Below are positions 8,271 to 16,403 of a stretch of DNA of 64,000 nt, piece by piece (positions within the stretch are counted from its first letter, which is position 1; each line of letters starts with the position of its first letter). Both the position numbers and the translations under genes were made by a program. Source of the DNA: DATHZQ01 sp965216945. Lineage in GTDB: Bacteria > Actinomycetota > Acidimicrobiia > Spongiisociales > UBA5794. The stretch lies in contig CBDCGU010000003.1 in assembly GCA_965216945.1 (NCBI GenBank), positions 2,666,001 through 2,730,000 of the forward strand, read 5' to 3'. The notes below the pieces were generated by a model, which ran no database searches, was not told the origin of the DNA, and saw only the letters and a list, made by a program, of their open reading frames with translations.

Positions 8271-8292
8271 CGACACCACTATACTGGTGTCG
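8271..8292. promoter_or_regulatory. perfect palindrome between CGNR regulator and DUF5655 gene
   Basis: CGACACCA (8271-8278) and TGGTGTCG (8285-8292) are perfect 8-base arms around CTATAC. The site contains TATAGT on the minus strand and TATACT on the plus strand, both good -10 hexamers, and lies directly against the CGNR start codon. A minus-strand transcript from that -10 would begin at or next to the ATG (leaderless). Likely operator for the CGNR protein, controlling both divergent genes; inferred from position. Confidence 0.6.
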
Positions 8293-8319
8293 AACCGCAG
8301 TATGGTGAGAGGACGAAAG

Positions 8320-8763
8320 ATGTCTCAGTGGACCTGTGAGGAATGCGGCCGACGATTCCGCCGTACCAATCAACGACACACCTGCTCTCGTGTCACCGTG
8401 GACGACGTGTTCGGGGGCGCCAGCCCTCATTCCCACGCCATGTTCGAGGCGTTTCGTGCGATCGTCGACAGCGTCGGACCCTACGAGTTGTCGATCACCA
8501 AGTCAGGCGTCGGATTCAAGGGCACCCATCGCGTGTTCGCCGCAGTACGACCGACCAAAACAGGGCTTGGTGGATTCCTGGACCTCACCCACCACGTCGA
8601 AGACGAGCGCTTCTCTACCGTTGAGCCCTACACCAAGAGGCTGTTCATCCACAAGCTGCGACTCACCAGCGTCGACCAACTTGACCACGACTTCCGCCAC
8701 TGGGTCGAGAACGCCTATCAAGTCGGAGCCGGACAGCATCTCAAGGGCGAGCCGATCCGGTAA
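8320..8763 (+). CDS. DUF5655-type protein with N-terminal zinc-ribbon-like motif
   Basis: A 147-residue protein. C6, C9, H20 and C22 form a small zinc-binding motif (CEECGRRF and HTC), followed by a domain with SHAMFEAFRAIVDSVGPYEL and GFLDLTHHVEDERF that resembles DUF5655. I chose ATG 8320 because the zinc motif begins there; ATG/GTG codons upstream add no family sequence. Divergent from the CGNR regulator across a shared palindrome. Biochemical role is unknown. Confidence 0.75.
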   Translation: MSQWTCEECGRRFRRTNQRHTCSRVTVDDVFGGASPHSHAMFEAFRAIVDSVGPYELSITKSGVGFKGTHRVFAAVRPTKTGLGGFLDLTHHVEDERFSTVEPYTKRLFIHKLRLTSVDQLDHDFRHWVENAYQVGAGQHLKGEPIR

Positions 8764-8802
8764 CGACATCAGGGTGAAGTCGATCGGTCCCGCATCGGCA
8801 CG

Positions 8803-9354
8803 ATGCCTTCCTTCGAGCTATCAACACGCCACCACGCTACGTGCGGCTGGACCGAATCAGGTCGGTGTTCCAGTCGCTGGGCTTCCACAACGTGGCCACA
8901 GTCATTGCACCGGGCAACGTCGTCTACGTCAGCACCGCTCCCCGCGGATCCGCCGAGCGCATCGAGGCCGCGCTACTCGGGGGAGCCGAAGTGGTTGACA
9001 TCGAGAACGATGCACCGTTCCCAACGGATCACGGGCTTATCGAGGTCTCCCTCCTGCGCAGAGAACCCGCAGCCGACGCCGTTCACATCCTCGAATCATC
9101 CGCCACCGTCACAGACCGTCTTGCCGTCCACGGCACCTGGGTCTACTGGTGGCGCCAGGGCAGCCGAGCCGAATCTAGCCACAGTGAAGCAACCGTCGCA
9201 CGGATCCTCGGCATGACAACCACACGACGAAACCCTCCGAACGATCAACCGCATCGCCGACGCACACCTCCGTCGCGACGGAACCCTGCTGGCCACGCAA
9301 GCCGATAACACCAGACAGCCCCCTCAGAACCAGGCGAGCCTGACCGGTAGATAG
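8803..9354 (+). pseudogene. decayed DUF1697-family gene with two frameshifts
   Basis: The frame from 8805 reads AFLRAIN, then RYVRLDRIRSVFQSLGF and IAPGNVVYV, which is the DUF1697 N-terminal pattern, but it has no in-frame ATG before GTG 8841. ATG 8803 is one base out of frame, so a single-base deletion right after the start codon explains it. Near 9234 the frame changes again: the +1 frame continues TINRIADAHLRRDGTL, the usual family tail, to a stop at 9352-9354. The uninterrupted part 8841-9308 could still make a truncated 155-residue product. Confidence 0.65.
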
Positions 9355-9895
9355 GACGCATCTCGAAAGTGACATCGTTACGGTCAGTGTTCGGGAACCC
9401 GAGCGCACCAGTGCCGTTCGGCGCTATTCACCGTGGCGACCGTTATCGCTCGATAGCGGGTGCTCTGGGCGATGATCACCATCCATTACCTTCTCGTGGT
9501 TTCGACCGGGCGAGGTGCCGGGTGGGGTCCGAGGGCTCGCTGACAAGCGATGGGATGCGGCCCGATGCGCGGTCTCGGATCGTTCCCATGAACGCGCCTC
9601 CTTCAGCTGAGGGGGAGGGCCTCGGCGGCTCCGGACCCTCCAGAGGTGACCTCGCGTTCCCCCCTTATGAGGACCGAGCCATCCTCGAACGAGTATCGGC
9701 GGGTCGCCTGGTCGATGATGAAGGCACTCGGAGTCCGATCGTCCGGATACCCAGGCGAGCTCGGTTGCGTCGTTGGGGGGCGTCCCTGCAAGACACCTCG
9801 CCTCGTACTGCGGCCGCGCCTCCTGTGCGATCCGCTTCGTCGCCGAGTCGCCCCCGGCCTACGTGGCCTCGGCGACATGCGCTGATGACTTGGAT
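9355..9895. other. 541-base stretch without an assignable gene
   Basis: No frame here shows a recognisable domain. A minus-strand frame (about 9603-9878) contains a short plausible segment around FIIDQATRRYSFEDGSVLI, but its N-terminal part is arginine-rich low complexity and no ribosome-binding site is visible. The stretch lies beside a pseudogene and may be decayed sequence. Confidence 0.4.
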
Positions 9896-10435
9896 CTATG
9901 AGGCGCAGTCGATCTCAAACGACGCGTCGAGTGAATCGACTCCCTCCCGGAGGACCGTCCCAGACGCCGTGACGGATTCGCCATCGACCACTGGGTCGGA
10001 GAAAGTCCCCATAGCCCGATACTCGTCGGCCGGGTCGTCGCCAACCCTGATGGAGAACTCGTTGTAGCCATCGTCGGAGTCCCAGTCATACTGCCACTCG
10101 TAGGGTTCGTTCGACTCGTACTCCTCCACGTCACCGGAGATCGAGATCTGATTGGCCTGATCCAGGGCGACGAGGCATTGGAGGCTGGCCACGATCGTGT
10201 AGTCGGTACCGTCGATCGTTGCGGTGCCTACCGGGTCGCCCCCGGCGGTCGACTCGGACGAACCGCCACCTTCGGCCTGGTCGTCACTGCCGGAGGTGCT
10301 GTCGGTGTCGTCAGCGGCACCGGCGACGGTGTCCGATCCCTCGTTATCGCCATCGCTGCCGCAGGCCCCTGCCACGAGGCTGAGAATGACGATCAGGATC
10401 AAGAGCGTCAGCCATGTTGAACGCTTGGAGTTCAT
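9896..10435 (-). CDS. putative lipoprotein with acidic Ser/Gly linker
   Basis: A 179-residue protein. Residues 5-24 are a signal peptide ending in the lipobox VAGAC, with C25 as the lipidation site. Residues about 27-75 are an acidic Gly/Ser/Asp linker. The rest is a beta-rich domain with two cysteines (near positions 86 and 177) and many Asp/Glu/Tyr. The ATG at 10435 is preceded by AAGGGGAGG on the minus strand, which decides it over an upstream start at 10486. Family not recognised. Confidence 0.8.
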   Translation of the reverse strand: MNSKRSTWLTLLILIVILSLVAGACGSDGDNEGSDTVAGAADDTDSTSGSDDQAEGGGSSESTAGGDPVGTATIDGTDYTIVASLQCLVALDQANQISISGDVEEYESNEPYEWQYDWDSDDGYNEFSIRVGDDPADEYRAMGTFSDPVVDGESVTASGTVLREGVDSLDASFEIDCAS

Positions 10436-10525
10436 GGGGTCGCCTCCCCTTGCGGTGCGAGAGGGCGTCCGCCCTCCCCAGTGCACCCTAATCCATGCTG
10501 CTTCCAGGTGCTGGGGGCCCCAACC

Positions 10526-10542
10526 GGCAGTTCTGAACTGCC
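10526..10542. promoter_or_regulatory. 17-base perfect palindrome between two minus-strand genes
   Basis: GGCAGTTC-T-GAACTGCC is a perfect palindrome 91 bases upstream of the lipoprotein start and 126 bases downstream of the SnoaL-like gene. There is no following T-run on either strand, so an operator is somewhat more likely than an intrinsic terminator. Not assigned to a regulator. Confidence 0.35.
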
Positions 10543-10667
10543 CTCAGAAGTCAATCCGATCTGCTCGGCTTTCGGGTGCGGGCGTTGTCGCTCGAGATCA
10601 GGGTGGATCTGAGCTCGTTCGTCGAGTCGCTTCCCGGAACTGACTCGGAGGTCGTGTTGGTGTGGGC

Positions 10668-11051
10668 CTATGCCCTTTGTGGAGGCAGACTGCTGTTCCA
10701 GGTGTCTCGGTGCATCTTCCAGGTGCCGTCCTCGTTCTTCCACAACACCATGATCTTGCCGCGATCCGCCAAGGTTTCGTCGCCTCCGTACAGTGAGTAT
10801 TCGCCGACTTCGAGCGCGTACTCGCCCATCGGAATCACCTCCAGCGTCTTGGGTTGAGCCGCTGCGATGCCAAGGTCAAAGAAGGCCTGCCAAAACTCGA
10901 CAATCGCATCCGCGCCACTGATGGCGTCAGCATTCGGGGGCAGGATCTTGGCATCACTCGTGTACAGCGAAGGCATTACTGCACTGTCGGCTTCGCTGAT
11001 CGCTTCCATGAAGCGTTGGTTCGCATCGTGGATCCGTCCGGCTACATCCAT
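10668..11051 (-). CDS. SnoaL-like/DUF4440 nuclear-transport-factor-2 fold protein
   Basis: A 127-residue single-domain protein. The N-terminal helix pattern IHDANQRFMEAISEADSAVM, the ADAISGADAIVEFW segment and the C-terminal GKIMVLWKNEDGTWKMHRDTWNS strand are typical of DUF4440/SnoaL-like small cone-shaped folds. Such proteins are ligand-binding or isomerase-like; no substrate can be inferred. Cytoplasmic: no signal peptide or membrane segment. Confidence 0.82.
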   Translation of the reverse strand: MDVAGRIHDANQRFMEAISEADSAVMPSLYTSDAKILPPNADAISGADAIVEFWQAFFDLGIAAAQPKTLEVIPMGEYALEVGEYSLYGGDETLADRGKIMVLWKNEDGTWKMHRDTWNSSLPPQRA

Positions 11052-11149
11052 CTCGCACCTCCACCGACCGAACCTACCACCAGGTTGGATGTGGTGACCG
11101 TCGCTCCCGCGGACACGTCATTCCCCACCAACCAACCCGACCTGGCGAG

Positions 11150-11665
11150 TTGACGCCAGCGGAGTGGGAGGCGTTCGTCGGGGTTGTCGACCGGCACGCG
11201 ACGGCCACGCTCGGTGAACCGGTTGACCGGGCCGCTGCACGGCAGCAGGCTCGCGTTCACACGGCTGGCGGTCCCGACATCCTGGCCGTCCTCGACGAGT
11301 ATTCCTGCGCAGTCACTGCATGCAGGGCTCGCCACCGTGACGACACGTTCGCCCACGCAGGGCCAGAGCCGCGCTTCGATCCCGCATGGCTCGGCATCAA
11401 AACGCCGCTCCGGCTGTTCGATGTACTCGCAGTTGATCAGCTCGACCTCGAACGCAACGAGTTCCCGCCCGTCGAGGGAGAGTCCATCATCGCCCTTGGT
11501 GCCGTCGACGACCGCTTCGCAAGTTGTTTCAAAGCAATCGATGCACCCGGTCGCCGCCCATTCCCGGTCAGGCCGATATCGCGTCCAGATGCTGCAGGAG
11601 CTCGTGCGCGGCGAGTTCGATTGCCTTGTGGCGCCACTCGCTGGCTCGATACACGCAGGCGATGA
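11150..11665 (+). CDS. uncertain coding region; competing frames on both strands
   Basis: A TTG-initiated plus-strand frame of 171 residues has G/C-rich third positions up to about 11530, but its last third overlaps the well-supported minus-strand gene at 11568-11918 and looks non-coding. A minus-strand frame (11042-11767) over the same bases is also open and unusually cysteine-rich. Neither matches a family I recognise and no ribosome-binding site decides between them. Treat as unresolved; the true content of 11052-11567 may be a gene fragment. Confidence 0.25.
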   Translation: MTPAEWEAFVGVVDRHATATLGEPVDRAAARQQARVHTAGGPDILAVLDEYSCAVTACRARHRDDTFAHAGPEPRFDPAWLGIKTPLRLFDVLAVDQLDLERNEFPPVEGESIIALGAVDDRFASCFKAIDAPGRRPFPVRPISRPDAAGARARRVRLPCGATRWLDTRRR

Positions 11666-11918
11666 GCCCCATACGATGGACACGCCGGAAGTCGCCGTAG
11701 ACGAAAGCGTGCCGAGCCTTCGTCTCAGCGGAGGCGCCGATAGTGAGCCCGAGGTGCCACTCGGCATACTCGTCCCACGTGTGACTCTCCAAATAGGCGT
11801 TTTCGACCTCGGCCGTCGGCTGCGCCTCTCCCCAGTCGCTATCGAGGACGTACTGCCGGGCGTCGATCATTTGGCGGGCTTTTGCTATCGCAGCGGGGTT
11901 CAGCTGGTATTCGGCCAT
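11568..11918 (-). CDS. conserved hypothetical protein
   Basis: A 116-residue soluble protein that resembles a small uncharacterised family seen in actinobacteria: MAEYQLNPAAIAKARQMID at the N-terminus, the SHTWDEYAEWHLGL centre, and FVYGDFRRVHRMGLIACVYRA towards the end. It is rich in Trp, Tyr and His. No catalytic motif is evident. It precedes the hemerythrin gene on the opposite side by 29 bases, both on the minus strand, so they may be co-expressed. Confidence 0.8.
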   Translation of the reverse strand: MAEYQLNPAAIAKARQMIDARQYVLDSDWGEAQPTAEVENAYLESHTWDEYAEWHLGLTIGASAETKARHAFVYGDFRRVHRMGLIACVYRASEWRHKAIELAAHELLQHLDAISA

Positions 11919-11947
11919 CAGCGCCTCCGGGCCGCAAACGCGATCAT

Positions 11948-12454
11948 CTAGATCTTGTGTCGGCTCTTCGCTCGTTCGACGACACGCCGGACGTTCTCGA
12001 TCGACCCGCAGTCGCTTTCGAGTTGGCGCCGGCGCTCCTTCACGAATGCCTTGCCGAGTTCGTGTCTCATGTCCTCGTCGACCTCAGTGCGGGCCGGATT
12101 CAAGACCGTGCGCTCCTCTTCGTCCAGGTGGTGGGCGAGTTCCTTGGTGAGCCGCTCCACGGCGTCTCCGAACTCATTCGAGTCAGGATCTCCGAGTTCG
12201 AGAACCGCAAGCAAGGCTTCGTGTCCTTCGGCGTGCTCCTCCTCAGAGTGCTCCACTTCCTCCGCAGAGACGGCGTCCCGACGCCGCAGCTTCGGGTAGA
12301 CCTTCCGCTCCTCGGCCTCGGCGTGTGCGACGAGGAGAGCCGACAGCTCGGAAAGTGCCTTCATGCGATCCGCCTCGGCATTGCGAACGTCGTGTAGCAG
12401 TTCTTCGAACTCGCGGTGATCCTGGAGTATGACGTCGATCACGTCGCCGGCCAT
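11948..12454 (-). CDS. hemerythrin HHE-domain protein
   Basis: A 168-residue four-helix-bundle protein that probably binds a di-iron centre. Likely ligands include H13 (LQDHREF), H44 and E48 (VAHAEAEE), a histidine in EHSEEEHAEGH (about 69-78), and H108/H109 with E113 (LAHHLDEEE). A good ribosome-binding site, AGAAGGGAG, precedes ATG 12454. Relatives bind O2 or protect against oxidative and nitrosative stress; the precise role here is open. Confidence 0.9.
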   Translation of the reverse strand: MAGDVIDVILQDHREFEELLHDVRNAEADRMKALSELSALLVAHAEAEERKVYPKLRRRDAVSAEEVEHSEEEHAEGHEALLAVLELGDPDSNEFGDAVERLTKELAHHLDEEERTVLNPARTEVDEDMRHELGKAFVKERRRQLESDCGSIENVRRVVERAKSRHKI

Positions 12455-12847
12455 GTGGTTGCTCCCTTCTCGGATACGAGCTTCCTACCCGCCGGCGCGA
12501 CCGGCCACACATCGGGCGCCACGAAAAGCCACGAGGATGGACGTGACGATGCCCAGAGCGGCGAACGAGAGAGCGTATTCAGTGCAGTAGTCCGCTCGGG
12601 GTTTTCCAGCATCAAGGACGGTCACTCATATCGTGTCTCGGTCGGCCGGCTCCCTTCGCTCCGGCATGATTCACTCTCCCAGTGCAACCGTCGGTTTGGC
12701 CTACCCCGCAGGAGCGGGCCCGAAACCGCGGCGCATTCCCGCCGCCGGTGCGGTTTCGACCGCGGGTCGGGCGGGTAAAAGAGAATGGCGGGCCCCCCAG
12801 CGTCACAGCCGGACATCAGCGGGGCGCAGCATGGGAGAGGAGTGGTC
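12455..12847. other. 393-base intergenic region between divergent genes
   Basis: This separates the hemerythrin gene (minus) from the MgtC/DUF4010 gene (plus). It should hold both promoters. I see no clear -35/-10 pair, strong hairpin or recognisable coding segment. Confidence 0.4.
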
Positions 12848-14119
12848 GTGGAGATCACCACGGCATTCGTCCGCCTGGGCACAGCCCTGGCGATTGGACT
12901 ATTCATCGGGCTGCAGCGCGAATACTCGAAGGCGGTGAACGAGGATGACGACCTCTTCGCCGGCGCCCGCTCGTTTGCACTCATCGCGCTGATCGGCGCG
13001 CTGGCGGCGATCGCCGAGGAAGTCGCCGAGAGTCGTTTTCTGGTCGTGGGCTCACTCCTCGTGGTTGGCTCGTTCGTCCTCGTCGCATACCACACCGCCG
13101 TGCGGGAAGGAGAGACCGGGGTCACGACCGAGGTTGCCGCCTTGGTCGTGTTCCTCACCGGAGCGGCCGCCGGCGCCGGGCTGTTGCGAGTTGCCGCCGG
13201 CGTAGCCGTGGTCGTTGCGACGCTCCTCGCCATCAAGCCGTGGACCAGGCGACTTGCCGAATCCATCGATCAACAAGACGTGTCGGCCAGCCTGCAATTC
13301 GCCGTGCTCGCCGCCCTGGTCCTGCCGCTGCTGCCGGATGAGCCCTTGGGGCCGGAACCATTCAGTGCAGCGACTCCGTTCTCGGTCGGGCTGATGGTCG
13401 TCTTCATCTCCGGTCTTTCCTTCCTCGGATACGTGCTCATTCAGGCAGTCGGCGCAAGGCGTGGCGTCGGCCTCACAGGCATCTTGGGCGGGCTGGTTTC
13501 CTCGACCGCGGTCACTTTGACCCTGTCGGAACGGAGTCGGGAGTCAACGGGTCTGGTACGGCCGCTCGCTCTCGGCCTGGTGCTGGCGTGGACGATCATG
13601 TTCGTGCGAGTTCTCATCGAAGTGCAGGTTGTCAATTCCGCGCTCCTCGCCGACGTCATCGTCCCGGTCGGCGCCGGAACTCTGGTGGGCTTGGCCGTCG
13701 CTACCTACCTGTATCTGCGCGGTCGGGGTGAGGAGAAGGCCGAATCGGACCGGAGCGAGTTCTCCAACCCGTTCCGCCTCGGTCCGGCGATCCAATTCGG
13801 CCTCCTCTACGGGGTGATCCTCATCGCATCGAAGGCCGCGTCAATGTATCTCGGCGACCGAGGGGTCTACCTGTCGGCGTTTGTGTCGGGGGTAGCGGAC
13901 GTCGACGCCATCACGCTCTCGATGGCCAATCTCAGCCGCGGTGACGGTTCGATCGCTGATCCCGTCGCCGCGAATGCCATCGCTATCGCCGCAGCCACCA
14001 ACACCCTGGTGAAGGGCGGCATCGTATGGGCGATTGGGCGTGGCTCCATCGGGCGCGCCGTGACGCCCGTCGTCGTCGGGTCGGCCGCCGTCTGCGTCGG
14101 TCTCGCCTTCCTGATCTGA
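12848..14119 (+). CDS. MgtC/SapB and DUF4010 membrane protein
   Basis: A 423-residue polytopic membrane protein with roughly eleven hydrophobic segments. The N-terminal third (GTALAIGLFIGLQREY) matches the MgtC/SapB domain, and the C-terminal part (ILGGLVSSTAVTLTLSERSR, FVSGVADVDAITLSMANLS) is DUF4010. GTG 12848 is chosen because GAGAGGAG lies 6 bases upstream; codons before it give no family sequence. MgtC relatives affect Mg and phosphate homeostasis, but this two-domain class has no firm function. Confidence 0.88.
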   Translation: MEITTAFVRLGTALAIGLFIGLQREYSKAVNEDDDLFAGARSFALIALIGALAAIAEEVAESRFLVVGSLLVVGSFVLVAYHTAVREGETGVTTEVAALVVFLTGAAAGAGLLRVAAGVAVVVATLLAIKPWTRRLAESIDQQDVSASLQFAVLAALVLPLLPDEPLGPEPFSAATPFSVGLMVVFISGLSFLGYVLIQAVGARRGVGLTGILGGLVSSTAVTLTLSERSRESTGLVRPLALGLVLAWTIMFVRVLIEVQVVNSALLADVIVPVGAGTLVGLAVATYLYLRGRGEEKAESDRSEFSNPFRLGPAIQFGLLYGVILIASKAASMYLGDRGVYLSAFVSGVADVDAITLSMANLSRGDGSIADPVAANAIAIAAATNTLVKGGIVWAIGRGSIGRAVTPVVVGSAAVCVGLAFLI

Positions 14120-14187
14120 CCCCGTAGTCCCGGCGACACGTTTCCGGTTCTACGACCCGGGATCACACGAGTGTCCTTCATCTGGTA

Positions 14188-14455
14188 GGGCTCACGTTGA
14201 CGATCAAGATCCGCGACGGGATCGTGCAGAACCGTCCGGTGTTGGGCGGTTGCGGTGGACCTGGATGGCCGCAAGGACGTCCTTGGGGATCTGGATCGGC
14301 TGCGCGACGGCGAAGGCGCCAAGTTTCTCCAGGTCCTCTCCGAGTTGAAGAACAGGGGCACGAATCACGTGTTGATCGTGGCATGTGACCGACTCAAGGG
14401 TCTCCCCGACGCCATCAGGCCATCTGGCCTCAGGCGGTCATCCAAACCTGTGTCG
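14188..14455 (+). pseudogene. remnant of an IS256-family (mutator) transposase
   Basis: Broken but recognisable pieces of the catalytic core are spread over more than one frame: KIRDGIVQNRPV near 14206, then VDLDGRKDVLG near 14251, DGEGAKFLQVLSELKNRG, HVLIVACDRLKGLPDAI, and in another frame IWPQAVIQTCV near 14425. These are in the order found in IS256 transposases. At least two frameshifts and missing ends show it is dead. No terminal inverted repeats are visible. Confidence 0.75.
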
Positions 14456-14580
14456 CAACCCGCACCGCTGGTTGTGACGCTTTGCGGCGTAACGAGGGCG
14501 CGGCCGCAAGCGTGGGGGGCGCCGCAACTGCGACGCCCCTACAGAGTGGAGTACCGGACCAGCGGGTCGGTGGACGGACC

Positions 14581-14799
14581 TCAGGCAGTCCATTCCTTCA
14601 GCTTGGTTTCGACGGTGTTTGCGGTCTCGCCGGTGACTTCCTTGATCTTTCCGACGAGTTGCTGGAAGTTGCCGCGGGCCTCCTCGAGGTGCTGATCAGT
14701 CACCTCGGCCCATTCCTCGCGAATCTTGCCGCGGATTTGGTCCCATCGGCCGGTGTCGGCGAGGCGGTCGTTCCAGTCATATGACTTGTCGGTGTGCAC
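14581..14799 (-). CDS. CsbD-family stress-response protein
   Basis: A 72-residue hydrophilic protein. RWDQIRGKIREEWAEVTDQ and ARGNFQQLVGKIKE are the CsbD repeats, with ETKLKEW at the end. GTG 14799 is supported by AAAGGAGG 7 bases upstream on the minus strand. CsbD proteins are induced under general stress in Bacillus (SigB) and other bacteria; molecular function is unknown. Confidence 0.88.
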   Translation of the reverse strand: MHTDKSYDWNDRLADTGRWDQIRGKIREEWAEVTDQHLEEARGNFQQLVGKIKEVTGETANTVETKLKEWTA

Positions 14800-15231
14800 T
14801 TGGTCCTCCTTTGGTTCGTCGACGGGCGAGTGATACCCGTCCTGGGCGAGGCTCAAACATGCACGGATCGTGAGCGATGGAGAGTTACCGGGTCGTCGAC
14901 CGAGGCCGTTCGTCCCCGCCCGGCATTCAGCCGGTGAGTGCGAATCGGGCGTATCGCTACCGCAGACGACGAAGGTATTTGTCAGTAGCCATTGGTTTCT
15001 CGACACCGGCGGCAACGGGCTTTCTGCTCGGGGGCGATCGTGGTTTCCCTTCCCCGGCGGGCGGTCGTGGTTTCTTCCCGCGAACGGCCTCCAGAAATCC
15101 CAGCGGACGGTCGTGGAATTCCCCACGGCAGGTTCACGTGGGTAGTGGTATCACCCCTTGCCTTGGGCGGCGCCGGTGGTCGCAGTGGTGTTGGAAAGGG
15201 TGGGCATTCCCGCGGCGTCTGCGCAGTTTCG
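14800..15231. other. 432-base intergenic region with three short repeats
   Basis: Upstream of the CsbD gene. The motif TCGTGG with flanking GCGGTCGTGGTTTC similarity occurs at 15038-15043, 15065-15070 and 15111-15116. On the minus strand these read as CCACGA, spaced 27 and 46 bases apart, and could be regulator sites for the stress gene. No coding frame is convincing. Confidence 0.35.
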
Positions 15232-15711
15232 TCATTCGTTTCGATTGAACGTGACAATCGGTAGGTAGAACCAGGACCAGGTGGCGATCGCCGACACGAG
15301 AGCGGCGACGATGACCGCGGCGAGGTCCGACAGGACGAGTGAGGTGACCAGGTACACGGCGGCGCCGATTGCGACCAGGAATGCAATGGTTCCTGCGATC
15401 GCAAGGCGAGTGGCAACCATGACGTGGTGCATGCTGTTTCGCTGGATGCCGGTCAGCGGCGCACGAACGCGCTGGTGGACGCTGGGAGCGATGAGCAGTA
15501 CGGCGGCAACGGCCGAACTGACGAACGCCACGTAGAAGAATGTCGAATCAACCCCACCGAGGTCGCCAAAGGGCGCCTGCAGTGGCAAGGTCAACAAGAA
15601 GGCGAACAGGACCATCACTCCGGGGATGGTGGTGCGGAGTCCCTCCATCAGGGCGCGGAAACGATCATCGACCTCCGTGGCGTCGTCGGATTGATTCTGC
15701 CGCTCCGTCAT
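15232..15711 (-). CDS. DUF6328-type four-helix membrane protein
   Basis: A 159-residue protein with a short charged N-terminus (about 1-27) and four membrane segments, near 29-46, 54-76, 101-126 and 130-153. The motif LPLQAPFGDLGGVDSTFFYVAF and the loop PSVHQRVRAPLTGIQR fit the DUF6328 family of actinobacterial membrane proteins. ATG 15711 is used; earlier in-frame ATGs add Pro/Arg-rich sequence. Function unknown. Confidence 0.82.
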   Translation of the reverse strand: MTERQNQSDDATEVDDRFRALMEGLRTTIPGVMVLFAFLLTLPLQAPFGDLGGVDSTFFYVAFVSSAVAAVLLIAPSVHQRVRAPLTGIQRNSMHHVMVATRLAIAGTIAFLVAIGAAVYLVTSLVLSDLAAVIVAALVSAIATWSWFYLPIVTFNRNE

Positions 15712-15865
15712 CGTTGCTACCGGGGTCGTCCGTCGTCGTTGCCAAGGATATCCGACGGTCGCGGGGGTGGGCGACGGTCGATCACCGCCAATCCGTGAGG
15801 CGCGAGGTTTGAGGTTCGCCGCATCCGGGTAGAACATCAATCACCTCGAACGGAAGGAGTCCGCC

Positions 15866-16015
15866 ATGACGCTCGCGCTGTTCATCCTCCTCCTCGCGCT
15901 TCTCGTCGGAGGCGTTGGCCTGTTCATCGAAGCCCTCCGCTGGCTTCTGATCATTGCTCTCGTGCTGTTCGTCGTGAGCGCTTTTACCGGCTGGAGGGGC
16001 CGCCGGGTCGTTTGA
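15866..16015 (+). CDS. 49-residue hydrophobic membrane protein
   Basis: A very short gene with a strong ribosome-binding site, GGAAGGAG at 15852-15859, six bases before ATG 15866. The product starts MTLALFILLLALLVGG, has two hydrophobic stretches (2-17 and 23-40), and ends in the basic WRGRRVV. It resembles the small hydrophobic proteins common near stress genes in actinobacteria. It sits between the DUF6328 gene and groES and has its own start region. Confidence 0.75.
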   Translation: MTLALFILLLALLVGGVGLFIEALRWLLIIALVLFVVSAFTGWRGRRVV

Positions 16016-16267
16016 CCACCCATGCGAGAAGCTCTAGGCCTCTCTAGGCCCGACCAGGGGTGGTTGCGCTCCGCCAGCGTCTGAGATACGGCGGGTGCAA
16101 GGAGATGCTGCGCCTGAGAGGGATGGAATCCCATCATTCCGCGCGCGCTCAGAACGCTCCCCTCCGAGGGTTGGAGTTCCCCGTGCTGGCCGAACACGTT
16201 GATCTACGCGGCGGAACCGTGACCCGGCGTTGCAAGCCGCGCCTGTGAGTCGGGGCTCGACACAGAT
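16016..16267. other. intergenic region upstream of the groE control element
   Basis: No supported gene. Frames open here are antisense or low-complexity. CTCTAGGCCT-CTCTAGGCC near 16031-16050 is a short tandem duplication. Confidence 0.35.
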
Positions 16268-16353
16268 CCGTTAGCAGTCTCCGTGTGAGCCATTTAGCAC
16301 TCTCGTTCGGGGAGTGCTACGATCTGGCACTCACACACGCAGACTGCTAACGG
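16268..16353. promoter_or_regulatory. CIRCE operator nested inside larger inverted repeats, with groE promoter
   Basis: TTAGCACTC (16294-16302), nine bases, then GAGTGCTAC (16312-16320) is the CIRCE element bound by the HrcA repressor (8 of 9 paired). It is enclosed by GTGTGAG/CTCACAC (16283-16289, 16330-16336) and by perfect 13-base arms CCGTTAGCAGTCT/AGACTGCTAACGG (16268-16280, 16341-16353). The outer arms contain a CIRCE-like variant, TTAGCAGTC/GACTGCTAA. A promoter overlaps: TTAGCA (16294-16299), 18 bases, TACGAT (16318-16323). HrcA control of groESL is known for this motif; a role for the outer arms is inference. Confidence 0.9.
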
Positions 16354-16403
16354 GTTCGATGAGGGCCCGCTGGTAAGGACCCCCCACTCCAAGGAGGAGT
16401 CGC

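Noticed and set aside
5464..16267. Prophage or integrative element
   Set aside because: Toxin-antitoxin pairs and an IS relic are present, but I found no integrase, capsid, terminase or attachment-site repeats.
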